This document shows, piece by piece, positions 63,904-64,000 of a DNA stretch of 64,000 nt (positions within the stretch are counted from its first letter, which is position 1; each line of letters begins with the position of its first letter). The stretch spans positions 20,200-84,199 of the forward strand of contig NZ_PJJM01000088.1 in assembly GCF_002929805.1 (NCBI RefSeq). Direction: 5' to 3'. This DNA comes from Cryobacterium sp. Y50. GTDB lineage: Bacteria; Actinomycetota; Actinomycetes; Actinomycetales; Microbacteriaceae. The position numbers were made by a program, and so were the translations under genes. A model generated the notes under the pieces. It was not told the DNA's origin. It saw only the letters and a list, made by a program, of their open reading frames with translations, and did no database searches.

Positions 63904-64000
63904 CCTGGGCGCCGCCACGCCCCCGTTACCTTGTTTGTAACCTCGGATGGTGTGAGTATCTGAGGGAGTTGGCCTGTCGGGTCCGGCATGATTGTTGCCC

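Overview
The window is high-GC DNA that reads as an actinobacterial chromosome, most likely Microbacteriaceae (a Cryobacterium- or Salinibacterium-like organism). The evidence is the gene content (DUF6361 protein, AcoR-type GAF regulator without a sigma-54 domain, PucR-type regulator, glyoxylate carboligase operon, ABC sugar importers without their own ATPase), the GC-rich third codon positions, and the very frequent GGATGC/GCATCC words. The genus is an inference. I saw no rRNA, tRNA, CRISPR array or intact insertion sequence.

Layout. (1) 1-9.4 kb is an accessory, defence-like region. A PLD-nuclease/superfamily-2 helicase running off the left edge is translationally coupled to a MutT-type Nudix enzyme. 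It is followed by a NERD-domain membrane protein and a remnant of a Phd antitoxin, then by a tight three-gene operon: DUF6361 protein, PLD protein (with a frameshift as sequenced) and a 1035-residue helicase. A fragment resembling the NERD gene lies just beyond that operon. (2) 9.5-11.1 kb holds a conserved-looking membrane protein and a LysE-type exporter. (3) 11.2-29.1 kb is a large dicarboxylate and hydroxy-acid catabolic island: D-tartrate dehydratase, tartrate/D-malate dehydrogenase, a CMD protein, a beta-hydroxyacid dehydrogenase, an MFS carrier, MmgE/PrpD, class I fumarase, two class III CoA-transferases, a CitE-like lyase, an acyl-CoA dehydrogenase, a MaoC hydratase, two GntR regulators and a DctPQM TRAP transporter. 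(4) 29.3-29.7 kb is a decayed second copy of the LysE gene in the same orientation, so the island lies between direct copies of one gene.

(5) 29.7-37.4 kb holds an AlkD-like protein, a short-chain dehydrogenase with an odd C-terminus, an alanine module (alr, PucR regulator, ald, CycA-type permease) and a small membrane protein. (6) 37.9-41.9 kb is a Ugp-like glycerophosphodiester import operon with a GDPD and no ATPase gene, preceded by a possible PHO box. (7) 42.0-47.2 kb holds a quinone oxidoreductase, a 15-bp tandem repeat, a terminator, a flavin monooxygenase and a divergent AcoR-like regulator.

(8) 47.2-58.2 kb is a glycolate/glyoxylate module: IclR regulator, hydroxypyruvate isomerase, tartronate semialdehyde reductase, glyoxylate carboligase, a GlcD-like FAD/Fe-S oxidase split from its cysteine-rich partner, an LctP permease and a second, 5'-truncated LctP. 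(9) 58.2-64 kb holds the remnant of a PhoD-like gene, a glucose/mannose-type ABC importer (binding protein plus two permeases), a 2H-phosphoesterase fragment ending in an 18-bp repeat, and a DUF7002-like protein.

Working together (inference): regions 3 and 8 feed plant- or photorespiration-type organic acids into central metabolism. Region 3 would take up C4 or branched C5 diacids by the TRAP system, activate them with CoA-transferases, hydrate them with MaoC or fumarase and cleave them with the CitE-like lyase. Region 8 would oxidise glycolate or lactate and condense glyoxylate to tartronate semialdehyde and then glycerate. Each region shows its own repeated operator-like motif.
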